64,000 bases of DNA from Romanomermis culicivorax (lineage: Eukaryota > Nematoda > Enoplea > Mermithida > Mermithidae). The translations under genes and the position numbers were made by a program. The stretch spans positions 186,001 through 250,000 of the forward strand of contig CAWUHX010000131.1 in assembly GCA_963922205.1 (NCBI GenBank). Direction: 5' to 3'. Below, in pieces: positions 40,892 to 52,928 of this stretch. Numbering within the stretch: the first letter of the stretch is position 1; each line of letters starts with the position of its first letter. Below the pieces are notes generated by a model. It searched no databases, was not told the DNA's origin, and saw only the letters and a program-made list of their open reading frames with translations.

Positions 40892-41775
40892 CTGTGTAGC
40901 GGCTGGCCGACTGTACTGGGTGTCCGAATTCAATTTGAAATAGTTTATATGTAAGTCGAACCTTATGTAAAACGTTTTCGCACGAAATGTGAATAAAATA
41001 TTGCTAAATATAGGTTTCAATGCACAATATAAAAAATGCAAGAGCGACGCAAAAATGTGCTAATCAAGTGCAGAAATATGCCCTTCATAATTTTTTTAAT
41101 TCATTATAAAAGCCTAGATTGATTGATTCTATTGACTTTTTCTAATATTTTGTATCAAAAAAACTATGAATATAATATGTTAGAACTTGGCAAAAAATAG
41201 AATTTTCAAGAAAGATAGAAGAACAACAATGGAATTTCGTCTTTACTTGAGTAAATTATCTAAGGCTCATACTCTGGAATCTGGCTCATTACTTTTTTCG
41301 ATATATGGGTTCAGCTATGGTAAAAGCCATGGGGCCTTCACATTTGTGGAATATCAGCATGATGCTTTTATTTGAAAAGAATATTGGTGAATTTTTTTGC
41401 ATTTTCTGTTCATGAAAATTGACTCCAAAATAAAGGTTTTCTTGTATATGTTCTTGTGTATAATTATTTTCATTCATTTTTATAACAAATATACTGAACA
41501 AAGTGAACGGATACGAGGGGAAAAGTTTTTTACAAAATCAAAAACTTCTGAATTCAAATAGGTATCCTCGTGTGCTTTTACTTAATTAGCATATTTTTGC
41601 GTTGCCCTTGCATTTTTTTATGATATCTTGTACATTGAAACCTATATTTAGCAACATTTTATTCACATTGCGTGCAAAACTATTTTACATAAGGTTCGAC
41701 TTATACGTATAAACTATTTCAAATTGAATTCGGCCAGCCGCTACAGTCGACCAGACGGCACAGTCGGCCACCGGT
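40892..41775. mobile_element. Foldback element with about 180-bp arms
   Basis: The left arm (GTAGCGGCTGGCCGA ... GAATTCAATTTGAAATAG ... TTTCAATGCACAATAT) is repeated inverted at about 41575-41770, ending CGGCCAGCCGCTACAG. The 500-bp loop codes for nothing recognised. Confidence 0.8.
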
Positions 41776-41883
41776 CTACTACGCTTTTTTGGAATCGAGT
41801 ATATTTTCTTTAGAAAAATAGCTTAACTACAGCATCTCTAACCCATTTTCCTTCGTCATCTTCTCAATCATTGCTGGGGCAGT

Positions 41884-42097
41884 CTACTGGGGGTCAAACA
41901 CGTGCATATATGGTCCAGTGGCCAATATTTGACAACAGCGATCGGTTATCGTCAAAGCATCCCCGCTTAAAGAAGTCCCGACGTCTCGTCGTAAAGCGAC
42001 GTCTTGTAAGAGATCTTCAATAACATGGCAAGTTGTCTGCTGAAATATCCTTGGCTGCACAAAATTCCCTCTTGACCATTGCAATTCAAGCCGAACT
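41884..42097 (-). CDS. Unidentified conserved-looking exon ending in a stop
   Basis: Acceptor TTTTTATGCAG, then VRLELQWSRGNFVQPRIFQQ, then VIEDLLQDVALRRDVGTSLS and ALTITDRCCQILATGPY, to TAG. The amphipathic pattern and codon use look like a real protein, and the acceptor is good. I do not recognise the family and see no partner exon. It could be a last exon or a gene fragment. Confidence 0.4.
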
Positions 42098-42859
42098 CTG
42101 CATAAAAATGAAGCATCATATGTTTTTATATTTATTCACTTCAAAAAATTATTTTGTTCTTTCTAAAAATTAACTGGCATCTTTAATGAGTTCTTACAAC
42201 TCCATACAGTCTGATCATCTGATATCAATATATGATTCGACGCAGTACCACGTCTGCCTGTCTGCCCTATTGACCCAGCCAGGAGAAAAATCTGGAACTG
42301 TTTTGTTGTTAGGTGTGTTTTGTATTCTTTTCTTGTGCACAGTGTGCGTGTAGCTTAGTTAAATTTCATAGCGCGGTTCAGACATACTCGAAAAGTTGTC
42401 AAATGAAAATGTCATTTGAATGATGACCAAGTAGTGAGCACTGATTTCTACTCAATCATTTTCCAAAGATACGATAACGACACATCATAGGATAGAATGA
42501 ATCTTTCCTAGATTTTATGTTCACGTCTATAAAAAAAACTCCCGGAAAATTTATCTTAATTTACTTGCAACCCACCTTGAAATTTACTGCTAAATGTCCT
42601 CTATCCTCCTGAATTTTCTTTCAAACTCCTATGCTAGGAAAGGTATCTCGTAATCAGGGTTTTTTGTACATGACCCATTTGCAACGACAGCCAATTCGTT
42701 TGTACAATTTGTACACAGCAAAAATAGGTATAAATAAGTAACCTGTGTTCCTCTATGTCATGGCCAAAGACTAATAACCAAATTAGGGTAATTTTTAAAT
42801 TTTATTTATAACTATGGAAAAAATTCATTGAAATGGAGCAAAAAATTGAAATTTTTGAG

Positions 42860-43590
42860 TTTCAAGTCCAATTTACAAGCATTGTGGAAAAAATTTCCTA
42901 GAAAACTATCCAATAGCATAATGAATTTGCATTAGATGATAAATCGATGGTCAAGTCCTCTATGATGACAAGTGAAAGCCCAAAACGCGCCGGAAAATTT
43001 TCTTGTCTATTGACATTCGGCGACGCTCGAAAAACAATTTTCCAAACATTAATTTCGAGAATTAGATTCAAATTTTGTACTCAAAGGTCGTGATTTTTAG
43101 AATTCTATTTGAAAAATTTTAAAACTGATAATTTATTCGTTAACTCTCATGAACTTTGCCGAAAGGATATGAGTGTAAGTGTAGAAATTTCCGAAAACTA
43201 TTTCCATGAAGCTTCTGAATTGATTTTACGTTAAGAAAGGAATAATCACTTCAAAAAGTTTATAGAGTTGACGTATTGATCTTTCTCAAAAAATGTTTCA
43301 AGGAAAAACTGTGAGTCTTATTAAATATCAAGATAAAATATTGAAGATTACCGTTTAAAACATGAGATAATACGTTTGGGATGATGAAAATTATTATACA
43401 TTAAATGATAGGTGAAGGTAGACTTATACATGATAGGTGAAGGTAGACATTCTGAAAGCCGCGCTTCCACTAGGTAATACATATTAATGATTATTAAAGT
43501 TATAACAGGTGCCAAACGGCGGAAAATTTTGGGTTTATGACCTTCTAAAATGCACCAAAATGCGTCTTTTCTGTATCTGACCTCCAAAAT
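42860..43590. repeat. Dispersed repeat D, copy 3
   Basis: Same order of blocks as 35340-36065 and same orientation; it contains a small internal tandem of ATACATGATAGGTGAAGGTAG near 43425. 42098-42859 shows no gene. Confidence 0.65.
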
Positions 43591-43859
43591 TTTCTTCCCT
43601 AGATGGGGAAAGAACCGTTTGTACATGTACAAATGATTACCTCAATTTCGTTTGCTCCCAAAAATTTTCATTTGCCGCCGGCAAAAAAAACACTGCTTGT
43701 CGAGCTCTGCTTGGCTATGAGGCCAAAATAGGTAAAATTGTAAAGGCATAAAATTACAAACTTCAGTATAAGTATGCAACTTTCGTCCCTCTAACCATAA
43801 ACTAAATACAATTGGGTAAAATGATAATCATTTAAGTTTGTTGTTGTGTGGTAAAAATT

Positions 43860-45246
43860 ATTGAGTCAATGCCAACAGGCCTATAGTAATCTGGCATCCA
43901 AACTAATTGGGGATACAATTCACCTTTTTCATAAACTTTTGGCACATATGCATAATTTCCTTGATAGGAATCGATTAGGATTTCCTTGTAAAACATGAAA
44001 GAGACCCATAATGATAATTTCTGAATCTCCAGTCCTTTCGCGATTGAATCAAGGAGCTCTTCGTCAATTTCCTTGAAGGTTTTACCTTTGAACTCCGAAT
44101 CTTCTGCATCATCCAGTCAGATTGTATCGGAAGTGCCTTTCTCGAGGCCTAGTTGCATCATCTGCAAGGCCTTGAGCTAATTCATGTGTATACAAGCTTT
44201 TTCCTCATTACTAATGGCCGAGATGTTGTAGTAGGAGGCTGCGTAGAGGCCATTCAATAACAGAAGAGCCTGAGCTCTAGGGTTACATACTGATCTAAAA
44301 ATATAGTATGGTGAATTGTCCATAGACATGTTGTGACCCTAATGAGCCAACATTTCATCTCTAATCATTTGGTGCAATCAAGTATCACACTCAATGATGT
44401 CAGGAGTACACATAAAATTAACCTCGTTGATACTCGGTTTCTCCTGCGATGCAAACATGTAGAGTTTGAAAGCCATTTTTTGGATTTGAGTGTAGTCGAT
44501 TTGATCTCAAGGGAATTTATGAACCATGCCAATCATATCACCACAGTATCCATAGTAGAACATAGCCATAAAGACCACCAATGTCATATAGGCATCGATA
44601 CCAGTGTATCAAATGCTTTCATTTGCTGTCGTAGTGCTCGAGAAGCATTTACGAATGTGTGGCAATGAAAAATTCTTCTGGAAATTTCCGACATCTGCTA
44701 GAAAGGGTTCGTTAAATAACCCTTTCATCCAAAAGCTTTCAAGACAAAGGCCGATTTGTCTGGATTGACAGATGAAATCTGTGCCTCAAATATGCCTAGA
44801 AGCTGATTCGATATTGAAAAACTTTCCAAATTTGTGTTGGATTTTACTTTTAATTTCTGCTGTCACATCACATGAAATGTTTTCATTAGGAGTGCCATAG
44901 ACATTCAAGATAGAAAATAAATCATCGACAACGTAAAATCCAAACAATTTTATGTTTGTATTGAATAAGCCAACCATATTGATAACATATGATCAACTGT
45001 CCAAATGGGCGAAACAAATCAATCTGACAAATTTGCCAGGCTTGTTAGCTCAACCAGCTAACAAGATGGCAGCATCGGAATCATTGACCTTTTCAACATC
45101 TAGACCAACAATGGTTGTGACAACTAGCAACACTTCTGAAGGGGTGGCCTTATGCGGTACAAAGGAACGATGGACTCGATAGTCCATTGTTGCCAACCAC
45201 CAACAGTCTGGTTCGCCAATGCGAATGACTCATTTGATGCTGTAAT
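43860..45246 (-). pseudogene. Decayed ORF3 (DEDDy exonuclease) of a related LTR element
   Basis: Read on the minus strand from 45246, it aligns with the first part of ORF3 at 17883-21946. A splice acceptor (TTTATTCAG) is followed by YSIK, a stop, then VIRIGEP. Exo I is GLDVEKV, Exo II is GFYVVDDLFSILNVYG, Exo III is YTGIDAYMTLVVF followed by FYYGYCGD. Further on it has a clean stretch around LPQLVWMPDYYRPVGIDS-like sequence matching the ORF3 region near QLGTDCYEPVEIDTG. Frame breaks and a deletion after Exo I show it is dead, but all catalytic residues remain recognisable. No gag, pol or LTR is visible around it, so it is a fragment of a second, diverged lineage. Confidence 0.85.
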
Positions 45247-45814
45247 CTGAATAAAGAGAAAACAATGTTAATAAATTGAAATTCTAATTAAGCAGTAAAG
45301 TTGTAACTACTACAATATTTCACTACAGTAAGCATAGCAATAAGTTGAATTGAAATTTAAATAAGTTTGTAAATGAAATAAGGATTTTGTATAATTTGAA
45401 ATATTTAAAATGAGTGCGCGAAATGTAGAACATCAAAGCAAAATGAAACTTTCAGTTGGTAAGCACAGTACAACACTTGAAGACCTTGCTACTCGACTAG
45501 ATCCTAGTCTCTGTCGAACATTCCATTGCAAATAATTCAGCCAGAATCCATGAGAATAAATTTATAATATAGTACAATGAAAAATGTGCGGGTTTAAAAT
45601 AAAATTTTTATTTTTAGCTGCATCATATATACGAGCATACATTTTGGCAAAGAAAATCGACTTTTAACCTTCGGCTCTTCTAAGGTTAACCCACAAAAAG
45701 ATCAGTCCGCAGCAAATAATGCATGGCAGTGCACTAGATTTGACTAACCAAGTTGGTTTCCAAAGTCCTCGCCAAAAGCATGGTCAGTAAACCTCGGCAT
45801 ATACATCAAAGTTT

Positions 45815-46080
45815 GATTTTCAAAGTCCGAGCATAAGATCTAACAATCTAACGGATTTACTCACAAGAAAAACGAGTTGAACCATTAGATTCTAAAAGTC
45901 TGAGAATAGGATCTAATGATCTAATAGGTTTACTCACTGGAAAAAGGAGTAAAACCATTAGATTCCAAGAGTCCGTGCATAGAATCTAATGATCTAACAG
46001 TTTTACTTGCTAGAAAAACGGGTAAACCATTAGATTCTGGAAGTAGGATCTAATAGTCTTATGATTTTACTCTCTAAAAT
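45815..46080. repeat. Tandem repeat, about 73-bp unit
   Basis: ACCATTAGATTCT plus GTCTGAGAATAGGATCTAAT plus TTTACTC recurs with starts at about 45882, 45955 and 46027. It lies directly upstream of the ORF3 relic, and a related motif (CCATTAGATTTTGG) lies in the pol-ORF3 spacer of the full element. Confidence 0.7.
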
Positions 46081-46194
46081 TGTACAAAAGTTTTGTTAAA
46101 CCAATAAATTTTAATAAAAATGTAAAAGAAATTAAAGAAATCAATACTATAGCTGTTGACTATAGTGGTCGACTGCATTCTTGAAAAAATTATA

Positions 46195-46533
46195 AAAAAC
46201 GCCTGAAGGTCATAGAATCTAATGACATTTTTTTACAAAATTTTAACACAGAATTTGGTTTGGGACACATTTTTCACATAATCAGGACACGTTTTTCGAT
46301 GATTCCCTACGCGTAAGGATTGTTTTCGTGACACGTTTTTCACTGTTTTGGGAGTTATTCACAAAACGCATGAGAAATCATGTCCCAAAATAATATAAAA
46401 CGTGTCCCGAAAACAATGCTTAACCATGGCAAATCATCGAAAAATGTATACTGAATTTTTTTTGAAAATTTTGTAAAAAAAATGGGTAAAACTATTAGAC
46501 CATTTGATTCTATAATCCTCAGGCGTTTTTTTT
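46195..46533. mobile_element. Palindromic MITE (about 340 bp)
   Basis: Ends AAAAAACGCCTGAAGG and CCTCAGGCGTTTTTT. Arms also pair through ATTCTATGACC / GGT-type blocks and CGATGATT ... GTTTTCGTGACACG / CGTGTCCCGAAAAC ... AATCATCG. Confidence 0.75.
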
Positions 46534-46590
46534 AATCTTTTGAGAGACATTGTGTCATCAATTTCAACATCGGAGTCGGTCGAGGAACAT

Positions 46591-49500
46591 CGTTTTGCTT
46601 ATAAACAAAAATTCGCGCCGCTACAGTATGCCAAAGTTTGAATATTGATAATTTTTTGCATTTTCAGTGGTCTTGCTAGCCAAGCGATATTTCAAGATCG
46701 GATTGATCATATTCGATGAATAAATATTCATTTTACAGACGAGAGACTAAGCTCTCTTCTGATATAACATTTACAGTAAATAATTGCATATTACACTTTT
46801 TAATAGAGTTTAAAGTGTCGAAAATGAGCCTTCAAAATTGAAAAAATTTTGTTTATGGGCACTCCAGAGCACCTTCCTATTGGAAGCCGCAGAATTTTAT
46901 TTTCTTATATTGTAGCTCGTGCATTTTTACTGCATTGATTAAATTTTCATCATAATTTTTGTACTGTTTTGGGAACTGCACAGCTCTGAAGAAGGCATAC
47001 TCATGAAAATTTCATAGAAATCATTGTATTTGTCAGGTGGCCCCTGTCTACCCCTTGTAATATATTTATTACCTATACTCTAGAATCATCAAATAGTTAG
47101 CAGACTATAGTTTGATGTATTAATTGCTTCACAAGCAAACATTTTACGCTCTGCAAGAAAGTTTGAACAGTCAAAAATTAGGAGCAAAAATGAAGAAAAA
47201 TCCTGCTTAGAGGCACCACAAGCACTTTCACCTACCACGCCGCACAATTTTATCTTTTTATTCTTTTGTTTACACATACAGTCATACAGTAGATGTGATA
47301 GCAGCATCGCGATTCGAGTACCCCTTGAGGAGCGACATAGATCCAAAGAAAGCAAAATCCTGAAAATTGTTCAAAAGTCAATAAATTGTTTTTGGAATTT
47401 TTGTGTTTTCATGGAGCTGGTTCGTTATTTCAATACTGGAACCAGAAAATACATTAAAAAGGCCACAATCTTTTGGACACGTAGCAAAACAGTGATTTAT
47501 GATTTTAACTGCATTATCATCTACTTGATAAATTTTGTTCAGTTACTTTAAGTAACTGATCAAAAAAGGATGATACAAGCCCCTGTCTAATCAAACCTCA
47601 CAAAGTCTATGTCATTTAGCTGAAAAAGATAAATCATAATGCTTGCTGGGTGAATTGTTGCAGTACAGTTCAGATCAGAACTAAGCAGAATACATTTTGT
47701 GTCTGTGTCTGATGATCTAAACCTATTAGAGTGAAATAAGAAAAAGACCTGCGCCAACCATAGATGTATGGCCATCATATAAGGAAATTGTCTTTTAATC
47801 TTACAGCAGTGTGCACTGTACCAAAGACGTAGCATACCCTGAAAGGAGCAACATAAGTGTAGGAACCCCAGCCTTAAAATCAAGAGGGTCTCTGCAAATT
47901 CGGAAAAACATGCAAAAATAGGCAAAACCCCTCCTGAAATCTCAAAAACTGTTGGGCCCAAAATCTAGATATTTTGTAGGTGTGATTGGGGCTGAGTTCC
48001 ATCAGTAAATTTATAAGGAAATTTCTAACAGGTTACTCTGCGAGTGACAACTTTCCTTAGTACTGCACTCATAATTAGCCAAATTTAAAGATGAAGTATA
48101 CGAAATGTTGTTGACCATGAGTGCTACCATTATCTGAAAAGTTGGTGCAGAATCCATGAACCAGAAGTAAAGCACCTTCAAACACGAAATTTTCTCTACC
48201 ACCGGTGTCCTGTCATTCATGTTATCCGAACCATATGTTGTGCGACTAATAACCCAACGTTGTCAAAATTTTACAATAACATCAACATTATATCAGTGAA
48301 GTAGTGTATTCCTTTTGATGTCGATCGAATGGCAACAGCTTGGTTTTCAAAATCCTAAGGCAAGAGTTTTATGCAATGACATCCAGACATGCACGGCAAG
48401 AATTTTCCAGGAGGAGGATTCCATGGACTTTTTTCCGGGTGAGCAAAAAAACAAAGAAAAAAGTTTTGCAAGCTTGTTTTTCATACAAAGTATGTACAAA
48501 AATCATCAAAGAAGCTGTCTTGGAAAAAGTTCAGGGGGGGTGTTTAACGAGTGTCTCTGGTATGGGGGTTTACCTCCCTACCCTCCTTTGTGCATGTATG
48601 ATGACATCCTCATATCATTGTAGGTTCACTGATGAAATTCGGCCCCATGCACACCTACAAAATATCTAGATTTTAGGCCCAACAGTCCTCAAGATTCAAG
48701 GGGATGTTTCTGCCTATTTTACATGTTTTTTTTAATTTGCAGAAACTCTGTTGATTTTAAGGCCCAGATTTATATACTTATACTGCTCGTTTTAGGGTAT
48801 CCTACATCTTTGATGCAGTGCAGTTTATTGTAGGATTATAATTAATTTTTCTTCAATGATGGCACCCTCTATGTATTCGTATGATGCCAACATGCCGCTA
48901 ACAATCAATTGAAAGTCGATGAAGTTGAGAAGTGGTCTCCTACAATTATATTGCAGTAAATTCTGGATCAGAACTGAGCCGAATACATCCCTCAAGCTTG
49001 TCTGATGAAATAATGTCAATGACAAAAAATGGAAAGAACGTATCATTAAAATGTCAGTGTACTGCATTGTTTTTGAAATGATCAGAGCAGGGTTGGAGCC
49101 AAAATTTTGTTCAAAATTATGGAAGACTCGTCAAGTCTATTCAATAAATTTTTCCTTCATGATACTGACTCCTTGATGATCAATCTTTCTATTCTAATTA
49201 CATGAAAATTTTCGAAATTGATTTCATAATCTCTAGTAAGGTTCTGTTTGCCCAAACTGTGACCCCTGCTTCGATCATTTCTAAATGAATGGAGTCTAAT
49301 AGCGGACCAGGTAATGGGAAACTATTGCCAGATCATGATTCGATCTTTCATGACATATCAACTTGACTAACCATTTTTTACTTTATATTTAGACAGATGT
49401 CAATTAATCGTGTCCGCAAATACAGGGAGTCCCTAAACATAAAGAAAACAAAAATTTGATACATCAAATTTATTTATGTCCATTCTTGTATGTATGTATG

Positions 49501-51656
49501 ACTGACTAAAAAGAAATTACCAACCACAATAAGAAAATATTTTCCAGTTTTCAGTGAACAATTTACTGCTTATGTTAGCTGTGCAATGCTATTGGTAATT
49601 ACAGTATTTCCATCTTCAAAGTTTTGTTGATAAAAAACAACAAGTACTCCTAAGCCTTCTAACAAAAATTTTTCCAAGATACGCTGTATGAGTAGAAAAA
49701 AATCGTGAGTGCTGATTTAGATTAATGTATTGCTCATGAGATTCTTTCCATATGTTGCATGTCTTCAAGCCTTGAAGACAGATCATGTCCCTAAATGTAT
49801 ATGACAAACCTAAAATGACTTGCAAATACAGATATCAAACTGCTATTCACACAGTGGGCTTTATGATTTTTCTTTTTCAGGTGAATGACATAGACTTTGT
49901 GAGATTTGATTAGGCAGGGGCTTGTATCATCCTTTTAGACCAGTCACTCAAAGAAATTGAACAAAATTTATCAAGTATATGATAATGCAGTTAAAATCAT
50001 AAATCACTGTTTTGCTACAACGTTTCCAAAAGATTGTAGCCTTTTTAATGTATTTTCTGGTTCCAGTGTTGAAATAACGAACCAGCTCTACGAAAACACA
50101 AAAACTCCAATAACAATTTATTGATTTTTGAACAATTTTCAAGATTCTGCTTTCTTTGGATCTCTGTAGCTCCTCAAAGGGTACTCGAATCCTGGTGCTG
50201 CTTTTACATCTACTGTAGGACTGTATGTGTGAACAAAAGAATAAAAAGATACAATTCTGCGGCGTGGTAGGTCAAAGTGTTTGTGGTGCCTCTAAGCAGG
50301 ATTTTTCTTCATTTTTGCTTCTAATTTTTGACTGTTCAAACTTTCTTGCAAAGTGTGAAATGTTTGTTTGTGAAACAATCAATACATCAAACTATAGCAT
50401 GCTAATTATTTGATAATTCTACAGTATAGGTAATAAATATATTACAAGGGGTAGACAGGGACCACCTGACAAATACAATGATTTCTATGAAATTTTCATG
50501 AGTATGTCTTCTTCAGAGCTGTGCAGCTCCCAAAACGGTACAAAAATTATGATGAAAATTTAATCAATGCAGTAAAAATGCATGAGCTACAATATAAGAA
50601 AATAAAATTCTGCGGCTTCCAATGGAAAGGTGCTTGGGAGTGCCCATAAACAAAATTTTTTCAATTTTGACGGCTCATTTCTGACATTTGAAACTCTATA
50701 AAAAAGTGTAATATGCAATTATTGACTGCAAATATTACATCAGAAGAGAGCCTATTCTCTCCTCTGTAAAATCAATATTCATTCATCAAATAATATCAAT
50801 TCGATCTTGAAATATCGCTTGGCTAGCAAGACCATTTAAAATACAAAAAAATCAATTTTCAAACTTTGGCATACTGTAGCGGTGCGAATTTTTGTATATA
50901 AGCAAAACGAATGGTACCATGGAACTCAGCACACGAAACTACCAAAATATCTGATTTTTAGGTATGATTAATTTTTGTTGTGCAGGTCTTTTCTTAGGAG
51001 GTTCAAGAAAAGATGGAGGCTTCGGGTCTGATCTGACCTGTTAGAACTACTCCCTTGGCTAAGCCTCGGTGATAGTGCAACAGTCCAATTATCCCCGACC
51101 TACAACAACAAAGATAAACTTTACTCTAAATGCCGGGCCTCACCAGAGAGCTCCGCAGTCTCCTAGCTGAGACAAGGAATCCCCTCAGGGATAAACTTAC
51201 TTGAGTATAACCCTTAAAGGGTTTCCCAAAGCTTCCTGGGTGCAAGCTGGCGCCTGGGCCTCTGGCCCTCCACCTTTGACGATCGGAATTATCTAAATAA
51301 AAAACGAATGTATTAAACAATATTTCCGACAAAATACTAAAGAATGTGGAGTAACCACAGTGAAAATAATATGCAAAATAAGTCGATGTGCTGGGAAGTA
51401 TTTTTATGGACGCCAGCAAAATATATCAAGAATAATATAAAAAGACGATTATATTGAACAATGATTTCACTATCATTTTTTGGTCTTTCTTTGGCGCTCC
51501 ACTTCTATGCAAATGTCTGCGCCGCTGGTGGTCCATTTGTCCGATTTGCATGGCAATTTCCCCACGCGAATTGCCATCAACAGGGTGCCCAACATTTTCA
51601 ACTTATCATAGGCCTATGTAAAAAAAAGTAGAATCTCTCAGAAATTGCGTCTTAAG
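46591..51656. mobile_element. Giant foldback element with nested solo LTR (about 5 kb)
   Basis: The left arm 46591-47985 and the right arm 48650-50970 are imperfect inverted copies over more than 1 kb. Examples are CTACAGTATGCCAAAGTTTG at 46620 with its inverse at 50865, and GGGCTTGTATCATCC at 49918 with its inverse at about 47570. The right arm carries about 0.8 kb extra (49130-49870). The element is the large relative of element X at 1287-4187; its left end is truncated. Frames inside (47587-47961, 48011-48220 and 48825-49067, minus) show no transposase motif I know. Confidence 0.8.
50976..51594. mobile_element. Solo LTR (619 bp) with TTTT target duplication
   Basis: Runs TGTTGTGCAGG ... 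GGGTGCCCAACA, that is TGTTG...CAACA ends, and is GC-richer than its surroundings. It is flanked by TTTT on both sides (50972-50975 and 51595-51598). The related uninterrupted site in element X (AATTAATTTTCAACTTATC at about 4120) has a single TTTT, proving the insertion. The LTR differs from that of the 16387-30369 element, so a second LTR family is present. Confidence 0.85.
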
Positions 51657-52430
51657 CACACTTTTTTAGAAGATGAATGCTGAAAATTATTCATCAACCA
51701 TTGTGTCATAATGCATTGAAGGGAAAAAGCACATTGTCATTTCATTCAACGTTTTTCTTATAATTAATCAAAGGTAACCCAAGATTTACACTTGCCCAGT
51801 AAGTAATCACATGCAGGGCTGATTAATGCAAAAATTGCCGTAGAAAACAGGATATTATCGATCATAGCTCGCCCAAAAAACCATCGGCCGATATTCAAAA
51901 AAGTCAATTATCAGCCGATGCCAATACATCGATCATTCCCTACCTTCATTGGAAAACTACCGAGAAAATTTTATTTTTGAAATATGTGTAATAATGACTA
52001 AATTAATCTCATGTAGAACAAAATTTTATCTGTTTTTTCTTCCAACAGTGAAAATGATCAACTTAATTTTTTTGACCCGTGACCTTCAAGGCACAGAGGT
52101 ATCCTGGATAATGGCTAAGTTTAAGTCTTTTTTCATCCTTCGGGTCGGAAAACATTGTTTAGGATCGGGTAGCATAGCATATGGTCAAAAGGTCCGATAC
52201 ATCTCTAATCGCTAGATTTATTTCTAGGATTTTATTTTTTTGTTGTAAAGTTTTTGCAATGTCTATTCGGAAAAAATTGATGAAAAATGTGAACATATAG
52301 AGCTTCTTCGTGAAAAAGAATTCCTGTTTGACGTTTGATCCCCTGATTACAAGGACGTTAGGAAAAAACGCCATGTTTTCAAGATACTGATTTTTTGGTT
52401 CGTACACGGAAAGAAATAATTATGCATTTT
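51657..52430. other. Intergenic, no gene seen
   Basis: AT-rich, with no recognisable exon or repeat ends. Confidence 0.4.
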
Positions 52431-52434
52431 AGGA

Positions 52435-52620
52435 GAAAAATTTGCTCGCGAAGTATGAACCAACTCGCTCGGCGAGCAAGGTGCTCGATGAGCATCCCCG
52501 AGCATGCTTTGCGAGCATGCTCGGAGCTGTGCTCGGAGATGCTTGCCGAGCATGCTCGGGGTAAATTTGCCCGCCGAGCGGAAGTATGAACCGGGCTTAA
52601 GAGCTTCTACCGTAAAATGT
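52435..52620. mobile_element. Palindromic GAGCATGCTC-rich MITE
   Basis: Dense self-complementary sequence, including CGAGCATGCTTTGCGAGCAT and its inverse, bounded by GCGAAGTATGAACC and GAAGTATGAACCGGGC. Confidence 0.65.
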
Positions 52621-52774
52621 TTCCCTCGAAAAATTGTTAACAGTGATGTGAGTATGCATCCTATACGATATATTGCTTATCAGAAAATCGTGATAATCCG
52701 AAATACTACTTGCTTTCCACTTTCATTATTTAGAAGCATTTGAATAAAAACAAACTATACTTATCATTTTTATT

Positions 52775-52905
52775 CACTTATTATCATTTACCACCGTACG
52801 GCGTGAAGTATAGCAGCCACTCATCAGGCGCCGTGCGGCGCGTGCGGAGAAGTATAGCGGCTCAATGTGGTGCCGTATGGCACCGTACGGCGAAGTAAGT
52901 TGGCC
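52775..52905. repeat. GC-rich palindrome (ACCGTACGGCG)
   Basis: ACCGTACGGCGTGAAGTATA, GGCGCCGTGCGGCGCGTGCGG and CACCGTACGGCGAAGTAA form nested inverted pairs; likely a small MITE. Confidence 0.6.
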
Positions 52906-52928
52906 CCTTAGCAGACATCTTTTTCTCT

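Noticed and set aside
48825-49067. 80-codon minus frame as a transposase exon in the giant foldback
   Set aside because: Hydrophobic frame without any DDE/DDD or helix-turn-helix pattern I can recognise; related repeats nearby do not keep it open.
51000-51290. GC-rich block as a tRNA-derived SINE
   Set aside because: It lies inside a 619-bp TG...CA unit with target duplication, so it is a solo LTR; no A/B box pair is clear.
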